A model generated the notes under the pieces. It had not been told where the DNA came from. It saw only the letters and a program-made list of their open reading frames with translations, and did no database searches. The position numbers and the translations under genes were made by a program. Of a stretch of 64,000 nt of DNA, positions 53,161-62,174 are shown one piece after another. The DNA is from Acidobacteriota bacterium (GTDB taxonomy: Bacteria > Acidobacteriota > Blastocatellia > Pyrinomonadales > Pyrinomonadaceae): NCBI GenBank assembly GCA_016700075.1, contig CP065000.1:1054001-1118000 (forward strand). Reading direction: 5' to 3'. The stretch's first letter is position 1. Each line of letters begins with the position of its first letter.

Positions 53161-54492
53161 TTAAACCCGTTCCCCACTTTGCCCGCTTGGCCTTTCGCGG
53201 ATGAACCAAAACACGCCGGCGAAGGCGGACAATATGCCGGAGAACAGCGTGAGGGTTTGGGGCGTAATGTAGTACATCAGGCCGCCGGCGACGTAGCTTG
53301 AGATGCCGAAAACGGCGAGTTCGGCTCCGCGGTCGATGGTCGAGATGCGGCCGCGTATGATGTCGGGCAGACTGCGTTGGAACATCGTCTCCTGCACCGC
53401 GTATTCGACGCCGATGATCAGCCTCGATACGAATACCAGCAGACCGAATAGCCACAGGGTCGGCATGTTTGCCGCCGCCGCGAACAATAATCCGTGTATG
53501 ATCAGCGCCCAGCCGACGAACTGATAATTGCGGCCTTTGCGGTCGAGATAAATGCTCGCCCGATGAGCAAGGAACATCCCGCCGGCCAGCCCAAATCCGG
53601 TTACTGTCCACAACACGGCGACCGCAACATCCGGATTCCAGCCTTCGGTCTCGGCAAAATGCACGCCGCCGAGCCGCTCAAAGATCATATTCACCGCGCC
53701 GCCGCCCGCCGCCCAAATGACGTTCAGGACGAGTATGGTTAATGCGAAATGCTCCGTGAACGCATACTTGATGCCGTCTCGAAGCTCTTTCACAAAGGGC
53801 TCGCGTGCCGTTTTATCAGCCATGCGGCCTGCCGTCGCCTCGTCGCGTGTTGCCTCTTCGGGAATCAGCCAAACCGTGTAGGCGGACGCCAAAAATGAGA
53901 TCGCGTTTATGATGAACGCCGTCTCATACCCAAATGCCGCTGCCGCCCAGCCGCCCAACGCCGAGCCGATCGCCATCAGCAGGAACCGCGTCGAAAACAG
54001 CAAAGCAACACCCGACAACAATCCTTCTTTGCCCGTCAGATTGGGCGCCGAGGCGTTCTTCGCCCCGTCAAAAAAGGCGCCGAACGTATGCAGCACAACT
54101 GTCGCCACATACGCGATCCACAAATTCTCTTTGCTTGTGACCAACAGAAATGACAATGCAACGATCGCCCGGAAAATATCCGTCCATATCATCACCTGCC
54201 GACGCGAGAACCTGTCGACGAACGTCCCCGCGATCGGCGACGCTATCGCAAACGGCAGGAGCCGAGCTAAAAAGAATAGTCCTGCCGCCATCGGCGATGC
54301 GTCAGAAACGTGACGTACGAGACCAAGTCCCGCGATGAAGTTGAACCAATTACCGAGCTCCGATATGAATTGGCCCGCAAGCAGGTTGCGGAAGTTGCGA
54401 TTCCCGCGGATAAGTTGGCCATAGGAGAGCGACTGCACCTGATAAGAATAGCCGAGCCGCTCGAAATCAATAAATGAGGCGGGAGGCACCAT
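53161..54492 (-). CDS. MFS exporter (EntS/DHA3-like)
   Basis: 443 residues with about 12 hydrophobic segments. GTFVDRFSRRQVMIWTDIFR is the cytoplasmic loop motif of the DHA3 branch, and the N-terminal LIRGNRNFRNLLAGQFISEL fits the same branch. The called ATG is enclosed by a hairpin (54484-54513); no other Met lies between it and the core, so an internal GTG or TTG is the alternative. Following the iron-regulated-looking receptor by 115 bases, it could export a siderophore or drug, but no siderophore genes are in this window. Confidence 0.85.
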   Translation of the reverse strand: MVPPASFIDFERLGYSYQVQSLSYGQLIRGNRNFRNLLAGQFISELGNWFNFIAGLGLVRHVSDASPMAAGLFFLARLLPFAIASPIAGTFVDRFSRRQVMIWTDIFRAIVALSFLLVTSKENLWIAYVATVVLHTFGAFFDGAKNASAPNLTGKEGLLSGVALLFSTRFLLMAIGSALGGWAAAAFGYETAFIINAISFLASAYTVWLIPEEATRDEATAGRMADKTAREPFVKELRDGIKYAFTEHFALTILVLNVIWAAGGGAVNMIFERLGGVHFAETEGWNPDVAVAVLWTVTGFGLAGGMFLAHRASIYLDRKGRNYQFVGWALIIHGLLFAAAANMPTLWLFGLLVFVSRLIIGVEYAVQETMFQRSLPDIIRGRISTIDRGAELAVFGISSYVAGGLMYYITPQTLTLFSGILSAFAGVFWFIRERPSGQSGERV

Positions 54493-54513
54493 TGTGCGGA
54501 TAGTGCCTTTTTT
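54484..54513 (+). other. Terminator-shaped hairpin overlapping the MFS start codon
   Basis: AGGCAC(C)AT/AT(A)GTGCCT with a 7-base loop and TTTTTT on the plus side. As DNA it would stop rightward transcription (toward the receptor gene, which is read leftward). In the MFS messenger the same arms fold over the start codon. Confidence 0.5.
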
Positions 54514-54607
54514 GTTTTTAGTGTGTCTGAGAGTACGGTTTTACGATTTCGGTTTTTAACTCAGGCAGGACGTGGGAACAGTGAAGGAAACAACCTCTAC
54601 ATATCAG

Positions 54608-57004
54608 CTACTTACTGAAACGAATGTGAATTCCGCCCTGGATCAGCCGTGGTGATGACGGCAAAATGCCGCGTGTGCGGTCAATTATATTTGTACGGCC
54701 AGTTAGATTCTTGACCGTAAGAAAGAACGTCGAACGCAGCCGCTCGACGGAATAATTCGCGGTTGCGTTCCAATAATTCTGTGAATTGATCGGACCGCGT
54801 TGGCCGTTAGCAACGCTGGTACTCAGATTCAGATCGTCACCAAACTGGCTGCCGATAAATACGTTTTCGATAAACGCATCAACGCCCTTTGTATGCGAAT
54901 ATCCGAGGCTCGACGTCGAAAGGAATTTGGGCGTGTAAGGAATGCGATTGCCGGCGATCGCGACCGCCGGGTCGAGCGAACTGAACCTGACGCCGCGAAA
55001 TTCTGCTGACGACAAATATGTTATTGCGGTCCTTACATAAAGATTGTTCCGGCTGCCGAACCACACGCCGCTGTCCGCTTGTGCTGAAGCTTCGAAGCCC
55101 TGCTGCAGCGTCCGGCCGCCGTTCGTCAACGCCGCACCGGCGGCGCCAGCGACGCTCGAAGGCACGATCTGATTCTTATAGTCATTGCGAAAAAACGCGG
55201 CCTCTATTTTCAGCCCTCGAAACGGATCACCTCTGAAGCCTGCCTCGAAATTCCAGCTTTCTTCGGGGTCCAATTCAACGACACCGCCTGCATTTGTGAT
55301 GACATCTTCGGCACGCGGCGGCGAAAAGCCCTTATGAACGCCCGCGAATATCGTCATCCGCGGCAGCCCAGCGTAGGCTACACCAACACCCGGAATGACC
55401 GTCGTTACTATTGCTTCGCCAAAAGATCTCGGCATGGACAGCAAATTGGTCCGGGACACTTTGATACGTTCAAATCGCACGCCGGGCGTTATTGCCAGAC
55501 GCCAAAACACAAATCTCTGCTGAACAAAACCTGCGAACGCAAAGTTGCTCCGGAAATTGTTTTCGACCAGCACGCCTCGACGGCTCAACGGCAGATCGCC
55601 GTTCTCCTGTCGCCGGTCCTGCTTTTCCCAATGCAGGCGAAGACCAGTTTGAAATTCTCCGCGTACGCTGTTTCCCATTGAAAAACTCCGGGTGAATCGC
55701 GGCTCTACACCGTACGTTTTGTATCTACGCATGCGACCCTCATTGCCGCAGGTCGTATTCAGATCGGCCATGCTGAGACAGTCGGGATCGACGTTCAGCC
55801 TATTAGGCCGCTGCCCCGAATTTGACGATTGCCGCCACCAGTCCCGCGAGAACTGATTGAAATAGAACGTGGTGTTTAGCACCGCCGATGGCGAGACCAC
55901 GGCCGTATGAGCCGTCGAAAAACCGAAACGGCCGCCGTAGAAAAAATCGTTCTTAAAAGGATTCTGACGTGGATCTGCTGCATACTCCGCCTCCGTCAGA
56001 CCTGAGTATGTAACATTCGATTCCTCGCCAAAGTAGCTGAACTTGAACGTCAATACATTTCTGTCATCGATGCGCTGCACTGCTTTCGCCGTCAGATCGT
56101 TTGCCTTTGAATCGATATTCTCACGCGAGCCGTCGCTCTGTTTTCGCGTAAAACCGGCAAATATGCTCGTTCTTCCGATCGTTCCTGATGCCGTCCCGCT
56201 GCCGTTGAAAGACCTTCGGTTCCCTCCGATCATCCGCAGCGACAAACTTGGCCGCTCCGTCGGCTGCGGTGTTATGTAATTGATAACGCCGGCGACCGTC
56301 TGCGGGCCGAATGCGATCTGTCCCGAGCCTTTCAAAACCTCGATCGCCTCGTAACGCTCGACCGGCGGATGATAATACGAAGCATTGTCGCCATACGGTG
56401 CATAGGCGAGCGGAATGCCGTCCTCAAGCAGCAAGATCTTAGTCGAACGCGTCGGATTCGTTCCGCGTATCGAAATATTCGGGCGGAGGCCTATTCCTTC
56501 CTCATCGCGGACATTCACACCGCTTACTTTTCGCAATACTTCTGAGAAATTGGCGGCTCGCGTAGAAACAAGCGTCGTTCCATCGATGCGGCTGATCGCG
56601 CCGGGTATCTCGTCCAGACTTTCCGGCGTTCCCGCGAGCAGCGTCGTCGTCACCGCGAGGTCAATAGCGATGTTCGCCGGCGTCAGTAATACCTCATAAG
56701 ATCCGTCCGGCTGAGTTGTGGAGAACGAAGCAGAAGCAAAACCTTTAGCCGACACCGCAATCTCACTGATATCCGATGGCAAAATAGGGATCCGGCAAAA
56801 GCCTTCCTCGTCAGCGACGCATGTGACAACAGCCGCATTTCCGGCCCTTTTGATCACAACGCCGGCGCCCGGAATGCCATCACCGTTCGTATCGCGGACA
56901 AATACAGTAATTTTGGGAGCCGTCTGGGCGCCTGCGATAAACGAGAGCACGAGAATGCCGATAAATACGGGAAGAACGTTTCGTCTAAATGAGGAGTGCT
57001 GCAT
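54608..57004 (-). CDS. TonB-dependent outer-membrane receptor, probably for iron chelates
   Basis: 798 residues: signal peptide (to about 28, AGAQ), a carboxypeptidase-regulatory-like domain (about 30-112), the plug (about 130-245, GVNVRDEEGIGLRPNISIRG, EVLKGSGQIAFGPQTVAGVI) and a 22-strand-type barrel ending in GGIHIRFSK. The plug start (ISRIDGTTLVSTRA) resembles FecA-like receptors. With a Fur-type site 30 bases upstream, iron-chelate uptake is likely. Energy would come from a TonB complex, perhaps involving the protein at 26443-27288. Confidence 0.92.
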   Translation of the reverse strand: MQHSSFRRNVLPVFIGILVLSFIAGAQTAPKITVFVRDTNGDGIPGAGVVIKRAGNAAVVTCVADEEGFCRIPILPSDISEIAVSAKGFASASFSTTQPDGSYEVLLTPANIAIDLAVTTTLLAGTPESLDEIPGAISRIDGTTLVSTRAANFSEVLRKVSGVNVRDEEGIGLRPNISIRGTNPTRSTKILLLEDGIPLAYAPYGDNASYYHPPVERYEAIEVLKGSGQIAFGPQTVAGVINYITPQPTERPSLSLRMIGGNRRSFNGSGTASGTIGRTSIFAGFTRKQSDGSRENIDSKANDLTAKAVQRIDDRNVLTFKFSYFGEESNVTYSGLTEAEYAADPRQNPFKNDFFYGGRFGFSTAHTAVVSPSAVLNTTFYFNQFSRDWWRQSSNSGQRPNRLNVDPDCLSMADLNTTCGNEGRMRRYKTYGVEPRFTRSFSMGNSVRGEFQTGLRLHWEKQDRRQENGDLPLSRRGVLVENNFRSNFAFAGFVQQRFVFWRLAITPGVRFERIKVSRTNLLSMPRSFGEAIVTTVIPGVGVAYAGLPRMTIFAGVHKGFSPPRAEDVITNAGGVVELDPEESWNFEAGFRGDPFRGLKIEAAFFRNDYKNQIVPSSVAGAAGAALTNGGRTLQQGFEASAQADSGVWFGSRNNLYVRTAITYLSSAEFRGVRFSSLDPAVAIAGNRIPYTPKFLSTSSLGYSHTKGVDAFIENVFIGSQFGDDLNLSTSVANGQRGPINSQNYWNATANYSVERLRSTFFLTVKNLTGRTNIIDRTRGILPSSPRLIQGGIHIRFSK

Positions 57005-57032
57005 TCGAGTTTTCTAAATTGTGTAGCCTTCT

Positions 57033-57052
57033 TGAAAATGATTTTCACTTTC
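57033..57052 (-). promoter_or_regulatory. Fur-box-like operator upstream of the TonB-dependent receptor
   Basis: TGAAAATGATTTTCA is a perfect 7-1-7 palindrome matching the Fur consensus TGATAATnATTATCA at 12-13 of 15 positions. In the 19-base form, 57034-57052 matches GATAATGATAATCATTATC at 14 of 19. It ends about 29 bases upstream of the receptor start codon, in the promoter zone. Confidence 0.75.
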
Positions 57053-57114
57053 AGTATATGAGAATACTGCCCCTTTTGTGATGTGTCAAACCGGAGCGAT
57101 CGCCTCTTTCACAA

Positions 57115-57144
57115 AAAACAAAAGCCGCCCCAGCGGCGGCTTTT
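57115..57144 (-). terminator. Intrinsic terminator after the enoyl-CoA hydratase gene
   Basis: On the minus strand: AAAAGCCGCC, loop GCTGG, GGCGGCTTTT, then GTTTTTTG. It is a strong rho-independent terminator 21 bases after the stop at 57165. Confidence 0.92.
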
Positions 57145-57164
57145 AACACAGCAATATCGACGGG

Positions 57165-57959
57165 CTATTTCCCTTGAAAATTCGGTGGCCGCTTTTCAAA
57201 GAACGCGGCGACGCCTTCTTTGAAATCATCGCTCTTCCCTGATTCGATCTGACACTCGTGCTCCAGAGCTAGCTGTGCGTCAAGCGAGTTTGAAAAGGAT
57301 TCGTTGAGCATCTTCTTGATGCGGCCAATTGCACCGGTCGGGCCGGCCGCCAATTTTGAAGCAAATGCTTTCGCTTCATCTACAAGTGAATCTGCGGCAA
57401 CCACCCGATTGATCATGCCGATCTCGGCCGCACGCTGTGCGGTAACGGCATCGCCGGTCATCAGCATCTCAGCTGCCAACTTCTCACCAACCACGCGCGG
57501 CAAAAAGAAAGTGCCACCGCAGTCAGGTGAAAGACCGATACGAACAAAAGCCTCTCTGAAAGAAGCGTCATCGCCCGCAAAAACAATGTCACACGCGAGG
57601 GCGAAATTGACGCCTGCACCCGCGCATACGCCGTTGACGGCAGCGAGGACAGGTATCGGCAGCCCTCGGATCAGCCGTATAACGCGGTGCAGATTGCCGA
57701 GCGGTTCTTCCAGGAAAGCCTCGATGCGGCCTTCCTGTTCGGCAAGTACTTTCATCTCTCGCAGGTCGCCGCCGGAACAAAAAGCGCGTCCCGCTCCGGT
57801 GAGTACCATGGCCCTGGCTCCTTGTTCCGATGCGAAACGAAACGCCGCATCAAGGTCGGTTATGAGCTGCTGCGAAAGAGCATTCAAAGCATCGGCACGG
57901 TCCATCGTTATGGTCGCCACGCCATCGGCTAATTCGAATTCTAAGGTTTGGAATTCCAT
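57165..57959 (-). CDS. Enoyl-CoA hydratase/isomerase family protein
   Basis: 264 residues from the ATG at 57959, where the crotonase fold begins; upstream in-frame sequence overlaps the zinc-ribbon gene and looks non-coding. Oxyanion-hole segments are GRAFCSGGDLREMKV (about 65-79) and NGVCAGAGVNFALACDIV (about 108-125). The acid residues sit in REAFVRIGLSPDCGGTFFLP, as in PaaG-like enzymes rather than the two-glutamate hydratases, so isomerase activity is plausible. It works in fatty-acid or aromatic-acid breakdown. It follows the zinc-ribbon gene by 4 bases. Confidence 0.9.
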   Translation of the reverse strand: MEFQTLEFELADGVATITMDRADALNALSQQLITDLDAAFRFASEQGARAMVLTGAGRAFCSGGDLREMKVLAEQEGRIEAFLEEPLGNLHRVIRLIRGLPIPVLAAVNGVCAGAGVNFALACDIVFAGDDASFREAFVRIGLSPDCGGTFFLPRVVGEKLAAEMLMTGDAVTAQRAAEIGMINRVVAADSLVDEAKAFASKLAAGPTGAIGRIKKMLNESFSNSLDAQLALEHECQIESGKSDDFKEGVAAFFEKRPPNFQGK

Positions 57960-57963
57960 AGGT

Positions 57964-58245
57964 CTATGCGGTCCTTGCCCGCGAACGGGTTGATTCAAAG
58001 CACTCGCGGCAAAGGACGGTGCGGCCGGTCTTCGGTTGGAACGGGACGGAATCATGTTTTCCGCAGTTGTCGCAGATTATCTCGAAACGCTTCGGAGAGT
58101 CCTCCCGCATGACCGCTTTTTTTGAGCGGCACTTCGGACAACGCTGCGGCGGCATCATATTCCGCTGATAAAAGAGCTCCTGCTCTTTTTCGCTGAAAAT
58201 AAAGATCTCGCGGCACTGCACGCATGGTATTTCGACATCGGGCAT
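57964..58245 (-). CDS. Small zinc-ribbon protein (CxxC type)
   Basis: 93 residues with four CxxC pairs: CVQC (8-11), CPKC (about 36-39), CDNC (58-61) and CREC (about 79-82). FSEKEQELFYQRNMMPPQRC matches the zf-trcl/DUF type zinc ribbon. The later part, PKTGRTVLCRECFE, matches the CxxC...LCxxCF ribbons found in several phyla. It is probably a DNA/RNA or protein-binding adaptor; role unknown. It is tightly coupled to the enoyl-CoA hydratase gene. Confidence 0.88.
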   Translation of the reverse strand: MPDVEIPCVQCREIFIFSEKEQELFYQRNMMPPQRCPKCRSKKAVMREDSPKRFEIICDNCGKHDSVPFQPKTGRTVLCRECFESTRSRARTA

Positions 58246-58306
58246 TATGTCACCTCCACAAAAAAACGAGGGAAAATGAATGGAAACGAGTTTAACACAA
58301 CAGCTC

Positions 58307-59248
58307 TCACGAGTTGAGCACTCGAACGTGGTTTTTCACCGTCTCACCGAGAGTTTCCAAATTATATCCGCCCTCGAGGCACGAAACGATGCGACCGCCG
58401 CATGCATCGTCCGCCCACTGCATCATTACGCGGGTCATTGCGGCAAAATCGGGATCCTCGATCTGAAGCTGGCCCAGCGGATCTGTTAGATGAGCATCAA
58501 AGCCGGCTGATATGAAGATAATGTCAGGCTTCATTTTCGACGCTATTTCCTCGATGGCGGCTTCGAATGCACGAACCTGATCCGCGGCCTTTGTGAATGC
58601 CTTGACCGGCATATTCAGAGTTGTGCCGAGTCCCTTTCCCTGACCGGTCTCACCTCGCGAACCCGTTCCCGGATACCACGGATACTGGTGCATCGAAAAA
58701 AAGAATACTGATGGATCCGAATAGAAAATGCCTTGCGTGCCGTTGCCGTGATGAACGTCCCAATCGATTATTACTGCCCGCTCGACCTCTTTGTACTTAT
58801 TCTGTGCATAGCGTGCGGCTACGGCGATGTTGTTGAAGAGGCAAAATCCCATCGCACGCTCGCCGGTCGCATGATGTCCGGGCGGTCGGGCCGCGACGAA
58901 GGCATTTCGCACTTCGCCCTGAATTACAGCATCAACGGCAGCGATCGCTCCGCCTGCCGCAACGAGTGCCGCATCGAATGACCGCATAGATATCACCGTA
59001 TCGGCATCGAGTCGGTCCATGCCCGAAGCGAACGCTCCTTCAACGCGCTTGAAATGCTGCGGCGTATGAGCCGCCTGAACGATGCCTTGAGCGGCTTTGG
59101 CGGGCGTGATCTCGCGAAGGCTGCCCCACAGCTCCGAATCATTATGCAGGGCGTCCATCACCGCGCGATAACGCAGAGGCGTTTCGGGATGACCGATGCC
59201 GGTATCGTGTTTTTCGTATATCGGATGATGAACTATAGCCGTGACCAT
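58307..59248 (-). CDS. Histone-deacetylase-family (arginase-deacetylase fold) amidohydrolase
   Basis: 313 residues from the ATG at 59248, where the fold begins (MVTAIVHHPIYEKHDTG). Catalytic parts: RPPGHHATGERAMGFCLFNN (His-His), IIDWDVHHGNGTQGIFY (metal Asp, His) and SAGFDAHLTDPLGQL (metal Asp). All zinc ligands are present. Bacterial members deacetylate acetylpolyamines or acetoin-pathway and other small amides, not histones. Here it sits 13 bases after the FAD oxidase gene, so an amine-related pathway is a reasonable guess. Confidence 0.92.
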   Translation of the reverse strand: MVTAIVHHPIYEKHDTGIGHPETPLRYRAVMDALHNDSELWGSLREITPAKAAQGIVQAAHTPQHFKRVEGAFASGMDRLDADTVISMRSFDAALVAAGGAIAAVDAVIQGEVRNAFVAARPPGHHATGERAMGFCLFNNIAVAARYAQNKYKEVERAVIIDWDVHHGNGTQGIFYSDPSVFFFSMHQYPWYPGTGSRGETGQGKGLGTTLNMPVKAFTKAADQVRAFEAAIEEIASKMKPDIIFISAGFDAHLTDPLGQLQIEDPDFAAMTRVMMQWADDACGGRIVSCLEGGYNLETLGETVKNHVRVLNS

Positions 59249-59261
59249 TAAATGATTGTAT

Positions 59262-60437
59262 CTAAATGAACGCCGTTTCGTGCAGGAGCTCGCCGTTTTT
59301 GAAACGATCGATGTGCAGCATTGATACATCCATGAACTTTGCCTCGCCGTCTAGAAGTATTTCCGCCAATGCCCTGCCTGTAGCCGGCGAATGCATAACT
59401 CCGTGCCCGGAAAACCCGCACGCAAGGAAAAGGCCTTCGACTTCGCAACCGCCGATCACGGCGTGGTGATCGGGCGTATTCTCATAAAGCCCGGCTCGGC
59501 ATTTCTCTCTTACGGGTTCGCTATCGACAAGAAACGGGGCCCGATGTTCTACCTTCGCATAGGCTTTTTCTATGAATGCTTCATCGAATTCTGTGTTGAA
59601 CGAATCCGGTTCGTCCGGGTCGGGATAGGCGAAAAGCACATCATGTGCGGAAAAGCTCTTGTGGCTGCCAAAATGAAATTCCCTCGCGGGGCGAAAATGA
59701 AACCCGTCACTGAGGTCGATCACCATCGGCAGGCCTTCTGGAAGCGGCTCGGGATTTTTCGCCCAAACTATCTGGCGCCGCTGCGGTAAGATCGGCAGGT
59801 CGATGCCTGCTGTTGCGGCGAGCGAAGCTGCCCATGACCCGCTGCATATCACTGCGGCATCACACTCCAGCTTCCCTTCCGAAGTGCTCACGCCCGAAAC
59901 CCTTCCGCCGTTCAGCTCTATCGCAGTAACCTCAGCAGAGGTCCTTACGCGGGCACCGCTTAGGGCCGCGTTCGTGATGAACCCTTCCAGCAAAGCGAGC
60001 GGATTGATGAAACCGTCACGCAGGCCGAAACTGCCGCCTACAACATCGTCCAAATGCAATCCCGGAACTACGGCGGCGATGTTCTCGGTATCGATCGGAT
60101 AAACGTCAGAATAGCCGAGCGCCCGCTGAAGCTCGATCGAGCGTGCCAGATAATTTCGGTGTTTGTCAGTCTGTGCAAGGAAGAGATAGCCTTTGGGGTC
60201 GTATTCGCAATCGAACGGAGCATTCTTGATGAAGTCCAGCGAATAGAGCGAAAGACGAATATTGATCTCCGTCTCAAATTGGGCGCGAATCCCGCCGGTC
60301 GCCTTGCCGGTCGAGCCCGCACCGAGCGTGTTCTCGCGTTCGAGCAGGATTACGTCGCGGCAGCCGCGTTCTGTCAGATGGTACGCGACCGAGGCACCGA
60401 CAACGCCGCCGCCGATAATTACGATCCGCTGCGTCAT
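59262..60437 (-). CDS. FAD-dependent amine/amino-acid oxidase (DAO family)
   Basis: 391 residues. The FAD site is RIVIIGGGVVGASVAYHLTE (about 4-23) with GAGSTGKATGGIR. The C-terminal GLFLACGFSGHGVMHSPATG is typical of sarcosine-oxidase beta/glycine-oxidase proteins. It oxidises a secondary or primary amine with release of peroxide or electron transfer; the substrate is unknown. Its first bases overlap the VOC gene by 4. Confidence 0.92.
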   Translation of the reverse strand: MTQRIVIIGGGVVGASVAYHLTERGCRDVILLERENTLGAGSTGKATGGIRAQFETEINIRLSLYSLDFIKNAPFDCEYDPKGYLFLAQTDKHRNYLARSIELQRALGYSDVYPIDTENIAAVVPGLHLDDVVGGSFGLRDGFINPLALLEGFITNAALSGARVRTSAEVTAIELNGGRVSGVSTSEGKLECDAAVICSGSWAASLAATAGIDLPILPQRRQIVWAKNPEPLPEGLPMVIDLSDGFHFRPAREFHFGSHKSFSAHDVLFAYPDPDEPDSFNTEFDEAFIEKAYAKVEHRAPFLVDSEPVREKCRAGLYENTPDHHAVIGGCEVEGLFLACGFSGHGVMHSPATGRALAEILLDGEAKFMDVSMLHIDRFKNGELLHETAFI

Positions 60438-60850
60438 TTGGCAAAAACCGTCGACAGGTCGTTGAATCCTTTGAACTCAAGCGCGTTTCCGGCAGGATCC
60501 ATGAAGAACATGGTCGCCTGTTCTCCGACCTCGCCCGCGAAACGTATCTTCGGTTCGATCACGAACTTCACGCCATTCTCTTTTAGCCTATCGGCCAATT
60601 GCCGCCAGTCTTCCATCGGCAGAACGATGCCGAAATGCGGTATCGGAACACTGTCTTTGTCAACGTCATTCGCCGCAGCCTGTCGAACATAATTGGGTGC
60701 AAGGTGAGTAACGATCTGATGGCCGAAGAGGTTGAAATCGATCCAATGATCGGAGCTGCGGCCTTCTTCGCATCCGAGGATATTGCCATAGAAATCGCGT
60801 GCGGCATCCAGATCATCAACCGGAAAAGCAAGGTGAAAGATATTCATCAT
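60434..60850 (-). CDS. VOC (glyoxalase/dioxygenase-fold) family protein
   Basis: 138 residues. It opens MMNIFHLAFPVDDLDAARDFY and shows HFGIVLPMEDWRQLADRLKE and GEQATMFFMDPAGNALEFKG, the two halves of the VOC fold with likely metal ligands His, His and Glu. Reaction unknown. It is the first gene of the minus-strand run with the FAD oxidase and the deacetylase-like enzyme. Confidence 0.92.
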   Translation of the reverse strand: MMNIFHLAFPVDDLDAARDFYGNILGCEEGRSSDHWIDFNLFGHQIVTHLAPNYVRQAAANDVDKDSVPIPHFGIVLPMEDWRQLADRLKENGVKFVIEPKIRFAGEVGEQATMFFMDPAGNALEFKGFNDLSTVFAK

Positions 60851-60947
60851 ACCGATTCTGATTCTATAACAACTGCGCCACGCATTTCAGCAGCAGGGCG
60901 AATGACGTATAAGATATACTTCGATCTTTCGAAAAAGCTGCTGACCA

Positions 60948-62132
60948 ATGCACGAAAACATCGAAAAATTCGTCGCCGCATTCATCTCGTCGCTGCAAAG
61001 CGGTAGTTTTGCCCGAATGACCGTCGGCAACTACAAGGGCGATTATAAAGGTCTATCAAAGGTCCTGATCCGGCCGATAGAAACTAAAAAAGGCGAAAGG
61101 CTTTTGGCGGTTTATAAGTATGAGAACCGCGACATGGCAAAGAATTATGCCGCAGGCGAGGCCGCGGAGTTGCTGCAGAGCCTCTTTTCGCGGGGGTTTA
61201 AGAGCGGCCATCTTTTCACTGCCGAGAACGACTTCCAGCTCGACATCGGCAAACGGAATTCCCGCCTGAACGTTGGCAGACCCACCTTTTCCACTGCTCC
61301 GAAGCTCGCACACGATCGCGAAAAGCACCGTCTTATACCGCTCTACCGCCCTTATCTAAAAGCTCTCGGCATCACGGACGACTCCGGACGTGTTCGCGAC
61401 CGTCAACAAAATAAATGGAGACAGATCAACAAATTCGTCGAAATAATCGACGGACTCATCTCGAACTCATCGCTAAAAGAAAAGAAGGGCTTGCGGCTGG
61501 TCGACATGGGCTCGGGCAAAGGTTATCTGACGTTCGCTCTATTTGACCATCTAACAAATTCACGAAATATCGACGTTGAATTGACCGGCATCGAAACGCG
61601 GAGCGATCTCGTCGGGCTTTGCAATGACATTGCTGCTGCATGCGGCTTTGGCGGTTTGAAGTTCGTCGAATCTGACATCGCATCCTTTGAGATAAAGCAG
61701 ATCGACCTTCTGATCGCTCTCCACGCCTGCAATACCGCGACCGACGATGCCATCTATAAAGGTATAACGTCGAATGCCGAGATCATCGTTACCGCGCCGT
61801 GCTGTCATCAGGAACTGCGGCCGCAGATCACACCACCGGCGATGTTGCGTGACGTTATGAAACACGGCGTAATAATGGAAAGGACCGCAGAGTCGCTGAC
61901 GGACGGCATCCGCAGCATGCTATTGGAGTGCGAGGGTTACGGGACGAAAATGATAGAATTCGTGCCGCTGGAGCATACGCCGAAAAATAATATGCTCGTC
62001 GCTGTTCGAAGTGACAAGACGGCTGACACATCGAAGCTTCGTAAGCGTCTCGATGAATTAAAAGCCGCGTTCGGCATAAGTTCACAAAGATTGGATGATC
62101 TGCTGACCGCGATCCGACGAGATCGGCATTGA
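60948..62132 (+). CDS. SAM-dependent methyltransferase (Methyltransf_32-like)
   Basis: 394 residues. An N-terminal domain of about 160 residues has VLIRPIETKKGERLLAVYKY, and is followed by the methyltransferase fold: LRLVDMGSGKGYLTFALFDH (about 182-201) and DLLIALHACNTATDDAIYKG (about 248-267), then VTAPCCHQELR. These are the marks of the large DUF/Methyltransf_32 group shared with eukaryotic relatives; some of these act on tRNA. Substrate unknown. Confidence 0.9.
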   Translation: MHENIEKFVAAFISSLQSGSFARMTVGNYKGDYKGLSKVLIRPIETKKGERLLAVYKYENRDMAKNYAAGEAAELLQSLFSRGFKSGHLFTAENDFQLDIGKRNSRLNVGRPTFSTAPKLAHDREKHRLIPLYRPYLKALGITDDSGRVRDRQQNKWRQINKFVEIIDGLISNSSLKEKKGLRLVDMGSGKGYLTFALFDHLTNSRNIDVELTGIETRSDLVGLCNDIAAACGFGGLKFVESDIASFEIKQIDLLIALHACNTATDDAIYKGITSNAEIIVTAPCCHQELRPQITPPAMLRDVMKHGVIMERTAESLTDGIRSMLLECEGYGTKMIEFVPLEHTPKNNMLVAVRSDKTADTSKLRKRLDELKAAFGISSQRLDDLLTAIRRDRH

Positions 62133-62174
62133 CCCTCAAAAAGGCCGTGCTATTATTCTTGCCCGAACCTTTTT

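Noticed and set aside
58307..59248. Eukaryote-like histone deacetylase
   Set aside because: The fold is shared, but bacterial members act on small acetylated amides; nothing here suggests histones.
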